Part shown: piece after piece, positions 5,335 through 8,837 of the stretch
How the letters are laid out: every line of letters begins with the position of its first letter
Position numbering within the stretch: position 1 is the first letter of the stretch
Source of the DNA: Deltaproteobacteria bacterium
GTDB taxonomy: Bacteria > Desulfobacterota > Binatia > UBA9968
Length of the DNA: 8,837 nucleotides
Assembly: GCA_016184235.1 (NCBI GenBank)
Contig: JACPDC010000347.1
Coordinates: 1 to 8,837 of the forward strand
Direction: 5' to 3'
Position numbers and translations under genes: made by a program
The notes under the pieces: model-generated
What the model saw: only the letters and a program-made list of their open reading frames with translations
The model's database searches: none
Told to the model about the DNA's origin: nothing

Positions 5335-6587
5335 ATAGAGGGCGGCGCCTCGCCGCCGTAGGCGCGGTCGAGCAGCTCCATCAGGTGGAAGACGGGCAGG
5401 GGCGGGCCGTAGCGGCTTGCCCCGTAGCCGAGCTGGAGCATGCAGCCTGGATTCGGGGCCACCACCGCCTCGGCGGAGGTTGTCGCGATAGAGACCATCT
5501 TTTCCCGCAGCAGTTCCTGGGACATTTCAGGGTGGGTGAGATTGTAGATGCCGGCGCTGCCGCAGCAGCGGTCCGAGCCTTCCATCTCGATCAGCCGCAA
5601 GCCGGGCACCGCCGTTAACAACGCGCGCGGCTGCGCGCGTACCCGTTGGCCGTGGGCGAGGTGGCAGGGATCCTGATAGGTGACGGTCATCTCAATCCGG
5701 CCCCGAGGGGCGACCGGGCCGAGTGCCGCCAGGAACTCACTGGCGTCTTTTACCAGCCGGGCGAAGCGCGCCGCCTTTTCAGCGTAGACGGGATCATCAC
5801 GCAGCAGGTGGCCATACTCCTTCATCGCTGCGCCGCAGCCGGCGGCATTGACGATCACCGCTTCCGCCCCGCAGTCGAGGAAGGCGTCGATGTTGCGGCG
5901 GGCCATGACCTTTGCCATGGTCGTCTCTCCGTTGTGGATGTTGAGCGCGCCGCAGCATCCCTGGGCTTTGGGAATCAGGACATCGCAGCCGTTGCGCCGC
6001 AGTACCCGCACGGTTGCCTCGTTGATGTCGGCGAAGAGGAGGCTCATCACGCATCCGCCCAGCATGGCGACGTGCGCGCGCCGTTCGCCGCGTGCCGGAA
6101 GCGGCTCATCTTGAGGGGTGAAGAAGCGGTCCGGCAGCGGCGGCAGCATCGCCGTCATTTCATAGAGCCGGGCCGGCAGGAAAGCGCGGCTCATGCTTTG
6201 CAGCCCGCTTCTCTGATAGAGCCTTAACAGGCGGGCGACGGCTCGGAGCATCAGCGGAGAGGGCAGCAGCCGCGTGAAAACGAAACCCTCCAGGGCGCGG
6301 GCGAGGGGCGAGCCGGGCGGTCCCACGACCGCGCGCGCCGCCTCGGCGATGCGACCGTAGCGGACTCCGGACGGGCAGGCGCTCTCGCAGGCGCGGCACA
6401 TGAGGCAGAGATGGATATGCTCGGCGAAGCGCTCGTTGGCTTCGATGCGCCCTTCCGTGACCGCCCGCACCAGGTGGATGCGCCCCCGGGGCGACTCCGG
6501 CTCGAGCTGCAGGACCCGGTAGGTGGGGCACTGGTTGAGACAGAGCCCGCAGTGCACGCACTGATCGAGCTCGGGGATATTGATCAT
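5331..6587 (-). CDS. glcF: GlcF-like iron-sulfur subunit of glycolate dehydrogenase
   Basis: A 418-residue electron-transfer subunit. Two 4Fe-4S ferredoxin motifs sit at the N-terminus: CVHCGLCLNQCP (Cys10, 13, 16, 20) and CLMCRACESACP (Cys61, 64, 67, 71). Two cysteine-rich CCG domains follow, seen as GCVMSLLFADIN with GCCGALNIHNGE, and DPCHLAHGQ with DRCCGSAGIYN. This is the GlcF layout and normal GlcF size. It would carry electrons from the flavin subunits to quinone at the inner membrane. The frame is open to 6734, but the ATG at 6587 is chosen: MINIPELDQC fits the family start and it lies 1 nt after the glcD stop. The upstream extension is Arg-rich and falls inside glcD. It sits second in the operon, not last as in E. 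coli glcDEF. Confidence 0.92.
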   Translation of the reverse strand: MINIPELDQCVHCGLCLNQCPTYRVLQLEPESPRGRIHLVRAVTEGRIEANERFAEHIHLCLMCRACESACPSGVRYGRIAEAARAVVGPPGSPLARALEGFVFTRLLPSPLMLRAVARLLRLYQRSGLQSMSRAFLPARLYEMTAMLPPLPDRFFTPQDEPLPARGERRAHVAMLGGCVMSLLFADINEATVRVLRRNGCDVLIPKAQGCCGALNIHNGETTMAKVMARRNIDAFLDCGAEAVIVNAAGCGAAMKEYGHLLRDDPVYAEKAARFARLVKDASEFLAALGPVAPRGRIEMTVTYQDPCHLAHGQRVRAQPRALLTAVPGLRLIEMEGSDRCCGSAGIYNLTHPEMSQELLREKMVSIATTSAEAVVAPNPGCMLQLGYGASRYGPPLPVFHLMELLDRAYGGEAPPSI

Positions 6588-6588
6588 C

Positions 6589-8025
6589 TCAAATCCACAG
6601 CCCCGCCGGGATCTTCGCCGGCTGGCGGCGCATCTCGGCGCAGGTGATCGGCGTCGGAAAGACCTTCGCCGGATTGAAGCGGCCGTCCGGATCGAAGGCG
6701 CGCCGCATCCGCGCCATCGCCTCAAGGTCGTCATCGTTGAACAGCAGCCCGATGTAGGCCTTTTTTTCCAGCCCGATGCCGTGTTCCCCGGTGAGACTCC
6801 CGCCGGCGGCCACGCAGGCCTTGACTATGGCCGCGCCGGCCTCGATCACCCGGTCCAATTCGCCCGGCACGCGCATGTCGAAGAGGATGTTGGGATGGAG
6901 GTTGCCGTCGCCGGCATGGAAGACATTGGCGATGCGCAGCCGGTAGCGGCTGCCGATCTCGGCGACTTCGCGCATGATCTCGGGCAGCCGGCTGCGCGGC
7001 ACCACGCCGTCCTGCACGTAGTAATTCGGCGCCAGCGCCCCGAGGGCGCCGAAGGCTTCCTTGCGCCCTTTCCACAGCAGCTGCCGCTCGGCCTCGCTCT
7101 GCGCCCGGCGCACCTGGCGCGCGCCGTTGCGGCTGCAGATCTCTTCCGCCAGCCGCGCCGCCCGCTCGGTGTGCTCGCGCACGCCTTCGAGCTCGATGAG
7201 AAGGACGGCGGCCGCGTCTCTGGGGTATCCCACGGGTTTTCCCTTTTCCACCGCTTCGATCGTCAACTGGTCCATCATCTCCAGGGCCGCGGGGATGATG
7301 CCGGCTGCGGTGATATCGACCACCGTCTGAGTCGCTGGCTCCATCCGGTCAAAGACGGCGAGCAGCGTCTGCACGGCCTCGCGCGTCCGCATGAGCCTGA
7401 CCGCCGCCTTGGTGACGATCCCCATGGTGCCTTCCGAGCCGACGAAGAGCCCGCAGAGGTCATAGCCCGGGGAGTCGGCCACGCGACCGCCGAGCCAGAC
7501 CGCCTGGCCGTCGTCCAGCACCGCCTCCACGGCGAGCACGTGGTTGGTGGTGACGCCGTAGGCCAGCGTGTGCGGGCCGCCGGAGTTGTTGGCGACATTG
7601 CCGCCGATGGAGCAAGCGGCCTGGCTGCTCGGGTCCGGGGCGTAGAAAAAACCCTGCTTTGTTACGGCCTTGGTGACGTCGATATTGATGACGCCGGGCT
7701 CCACGACGGCGACACGATTCTTGAGATCGATCTCCAGGATGCGGTTCATACGCGCAAGGCAGAGGACGATGCCGCCCTCGGCCGGTACCGCGCCCCCGGC
7801 CAAGCCGGTGCCGGAGCCGCGCGGGACAATGGGGACATTGGCGCGCCGCGCCGCCCGAACCACGGCCGAGACCTGTCCGACATCGGCGGGGAGAACGACG
7901 ACCTCCGGCATCACCTGCAGGATGGAGGCGTCCTGCTCGTAGACGATCACGTCTTCCTTTTCGGTGAGAACGTAGCGGTCGCCGACGATCTGCCGCAACT
8001 CCCGGATTAAAACGTCCCGGCTCAT
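6589..8025 (-). CDS. glcD: GlcD-like catalytic FAD subunit of glycolate dehydrogenase
   Basis: A 478-residue FAD-linked 2-hydroxyacid oxidase subunit, of normal GlcD length. The N-terminal FAD_binding_4 domain shows PRGSGTGLAGG (69-79), SIGGNVANNSGGPHTLAYG (139-157) and GYDLCGLFVGSEGTMGIVT (187-205). The C-terminal domain shows the active-site stretches VFHAGDGNLHPN (368-379) and GGSLTGEHGIGLEK (408-421), ending in FDPDGRFNPAKVFP. These motifs are shared with D-lactate and other 2-hydroxyacid dehydrogenases, so glycolate is the likely substrate mainly because glcF and glcE follow directly. The ATG at 8025 follows a modest GGGAT-like ribosome binding site. It is the first gene of the operon, divergent from a TRAP binding-protein gene. 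No membrane segment is visible; attachment would be through partner subunits. Confidence 0.93.
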   Translation of the reverse strand: MSRDVLIRELRQIVGDRYVLTEKEDVIVYEQDASILQVMPEVVVLPADVGQVSAVVRAARRANVPIVPRGSGTGLAGGAVPAEGGIVLCLARMNRILEIDLKNRVAVVEPGVINIDVTKAVTKQGFFYAPDPSSQAACSIGGNVANNSGGPHTLAYGVTTNHVLAVEAVLDDGQAVWLGGRVADSPGYDLCGLFVGSEGTMGIVTKAAVRLMRTREAVQTLLAVFDRMEPATQTVVDITAAGIIPAALEMMDQLTIEAVEKGKPVGYPRDAAAVLLIELEGVREHTERAARLAEEICSRNGARQVRRAQSEAERQLLWKGRKEAFGALGALAPNYYVQDGVVPRSRLPEIMREVAEIGSRYRLRIANVFHAGDGNLHPNILFDMRVPGELDRVIEAGAAIVKACVAAGGSLTGEHGIGLEKKAYIGLLFNDDDLEAMARMRRAFDPDGRFNPAKVFPTPITCAEMRRQPAKIPAGLWI

Positions 8026-8046
8026 CTTGCCATCCCGGAGAAAAAG

Positions 8047-8074
8047 CGTATCTGAGGCGGAGAGAGTCTGTCAA
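8047..8074 (-). promoter_or_regulatory. candidate promoter of the glcD-glcF-glcE operon
   Basis: On the minus strand a perfect TTGACA (8074-8069) is followed after 16 bp by the weak -10 candidate GATACG (8052-8047). The start codon of glcD is 22 nt beyond. A poor -10 box with a good -35 box often means activator dependence, but no operator is recognised. Confidence 0.4.
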
Positions 8075-8147
8075 CCGCGGATTTCTTCCGGGTTCAGGGA
8101 AAAGAGACGGCCATTTTGTGTCGTTGGGAAGGTGGAAAAATGATTCC

Positions 8148-8176
8148 TTGACGCGATTTTCCTAAGGAGGTATAAG
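8148..8176 (+). promoter_or_regulatory. sigma70-type promoter of the TRAP binding-protein gene
   Basis: TTGACG (8148-8153) and TATAAG (8171-8176) with exactly 17 bp between them, each one or two bases off consensus. Transcription should start near 8183, leaving a leader of roughly 35-40 nt that includes the ribosome binding site. The TAAGGAGG at 8163-8170 lies in the promoter spacer and would not be transcribed. Confidence 0.7.
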
Positions 8177-8206
8177 CGGTGGTCGCAAGGGACAGACACA
8201 AAGAAA

Positions 8207-8213
8207 AGGAGGG
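8207..8213 (+). promoter_or_regulatory. ribosome binding site of the TRAP binding-protein gene
   Basis: AGGAGGG ends 6 nt before the ATG at 8220, a strong Shine-Dalgarno sequence at ideal distance. It fixes the start of a gene that has no stop within the window. Confidence 0.85.
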
Positions 8214-8219
8214 AGAACC

Positions 8220-8837
8220 ATGGCTGATCAAAATAAAGCCCAGGAACAAGGTTCGACGTTGCCGCTCACCTCGAGAGTCGTCGAGAAGATCTCACGGCGG
8301 AACGTCCTCAAGGCCGCGATGGCGGCAGGGGGGGCGGCGGCGCTCGGCTTCCCGAGTATCGTCAAGGCCCAGGGGCCGATCACGATGCGCTGGCAGAGCA
8401 CCTGGCCATCCAAGGACATCTTCCACGAGTACGCGCTGGATTTTGCCAAGAAGGTCAACGACATGACCGGCGGCGACTTGAAGATCGAGGTGCTGCCCGC
8501 CGGCGCGGTGGTGCCGGCCTTCGGCCTGCTGGATGCGGTCTCGAAGGGGACGCTCGACGGCGGCCACGGCGTGCTCGTTTACCACTACGGCAAGCAAAAC
8601 GCCCTGGCGCTCTGGGGATCGAGCCCCGCCTTCGCCATGGATGCCAACACCCTGCTCGCCTGGCACAAGTACGGCGGGGGCAAGGAGCTGCTCAACAAGC
8701 TCTACGCCTCCATCGGCGCCAACGTCGTATCGTTTCCATACGGGCCGATGCCGACGCAGCCGCTCGGCTGGTTCAAGAAGCCGATCACCAAGCCTGACGA
8801 CTTCAAGGGGCTCAAGTTCCGAACGGTGGGCATCTCG
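8220..8837 (+). CDS. TRAP transporter substrate-binding protein, DctP family (partial, runs off the right edge)
   Basis: The first 206 residues of a periplasmic solute-binding protein of a TRAP transporter; the family is usually about 330-370 residues. Residues 25-31 (SRRNVLK) followed by an Ala/Gly-rich hydrophobic stretch form a Tat-type signal, with probable cleavage near VKA-QG (50/51). The mature start (ITMRWQSTWPSKDIF) and KPDDFKGLKFRTVG (191-204), with the conserved ligand-binding Arg201, are DctP/TakP hallmarks. ALWGSSPAFAM and PLGWFKKPI resemble the branch that binds 2-oxo- or 2-hydroxymonocarboxylates such as pyruvate or lactate. The divergent glcDFE operon supports a 2-hydroxyacid or related ligand, but this is inference. 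The membrane subunits would be expected beyond the window. Confidence 0.9.
   Translation, partial: MADQNKAQEQGSTLPLTSRVVEKISRRNVLKAAMAAGGAAALGFPSIVKAQGPITMRWQSTWPSKDIFHEYALDFAKKVNDMTGGDLKIEVLPAGAVVPAFGLLDAVSKGTLDGGHGVLVYHYGKQNALALWGSSPAFAMDANTLLAWHKYGGGKELLNKLYASIGANVVSFPYGPMPTQPLGWFKKPITKPDDFKGLKFRTVGIS

Noticed and set aside
5646..6227. A 193-codon plus-strand open frame opposite glcF
   Set aside because: A shadow of the clear iron-sulfur protein on the minus strand.
6580..8010. A 476-codon open frame on the plus strand opposite glcD
   Set aside because: It is the high-GC antisense shadow of glcD. The minus-strand protein has all the GlcD motifs, while this one has no recognisable domain and is His/Asp/Arg-rich in the way mirror frames are.

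Overview
The window looks like chromosomal DNA from a GC-rich, Gram-negative-type bacterium, probably an uncultured environmental lineage. The evidence is a lipoprotein signal, a Tat-type TRAP substrate-binding protein, a GlcDEF-type oxidase and a lexA-imuA-imuB SOS cassette. The dense GC-rich coding and short-period intergenic repeats would fit deltaproteobacterial, Methylomirabilota-like or Tectomicrobia-like genomes. The phylum cannot be fixed from sequence reading alone. No RNA gene, insertion sequence or CRISPR array was recognised.

Region 1 (1-3440) is an SOS module on the minus strand. lexA (3404-2793) is followed by imuA (2647-1964) and imuB (2013-430), which overlap by 50 nt. lexA has a strong sigma70-type promoter with a CTG-N10-CAG palindrome filling its spacer, as expected for LexA autoregulation. 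Both Imu proteins have lost the catalytic residues of their parent families, which is normal for mutasome accessory factors. The partner polymerase gene dnaE2 is not in the window. The next gene downstream is instead a small HigA/NadS-type antitoxin (328-56) with its own promoter and a perfect palindromic operator, and no toxin is visible beside it.

The SOS module carries unusual repeats. A 9-bp GTTCAANNN repeat occurs in frame inside imuB and as two inverted arms between lexA and imuA, where it can fold into a long hairpin. A perfect 29-bp tandem duplication covers the last codons of lexA. A second hairpin, built from CTCGTG-type short repeats, lies upstream of lexA.

Region 2 (3541-4031, plus strand) holds one small predicted lipoprotein of unknown function. 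It converges on the next operon with a 4-bp gap.

Region 3 (8025-4036, minus strand) is a tightly packed glycolate/2-hydroxyacid dehydrogenase operon in the order glcD-glcF-glcE: FAD subunit, iron-sulfur subunit, second FAD-binding subunit. The spacings are 1 nt and a 4-nt ATGA overlap. Divergent from it, across 194 bp, is the start of a TRAP transporter substrate-binding protein (8220 to the window end), with a good promoter and ribosome binding site. The layout suggests uptake of a small 2-hydroxy- or 2-oxo-carboxylate and its oxidation into the respiratory chain, though the substrate is inferred.

No clearly novel enzymatic system is present. The most distinctive material is the repeat architecture in the SOS module, the lexA promoter that predicts a leaderless transcript, and the dnaE2-less imuAB cassette next to an apparently orphan antitoxin.
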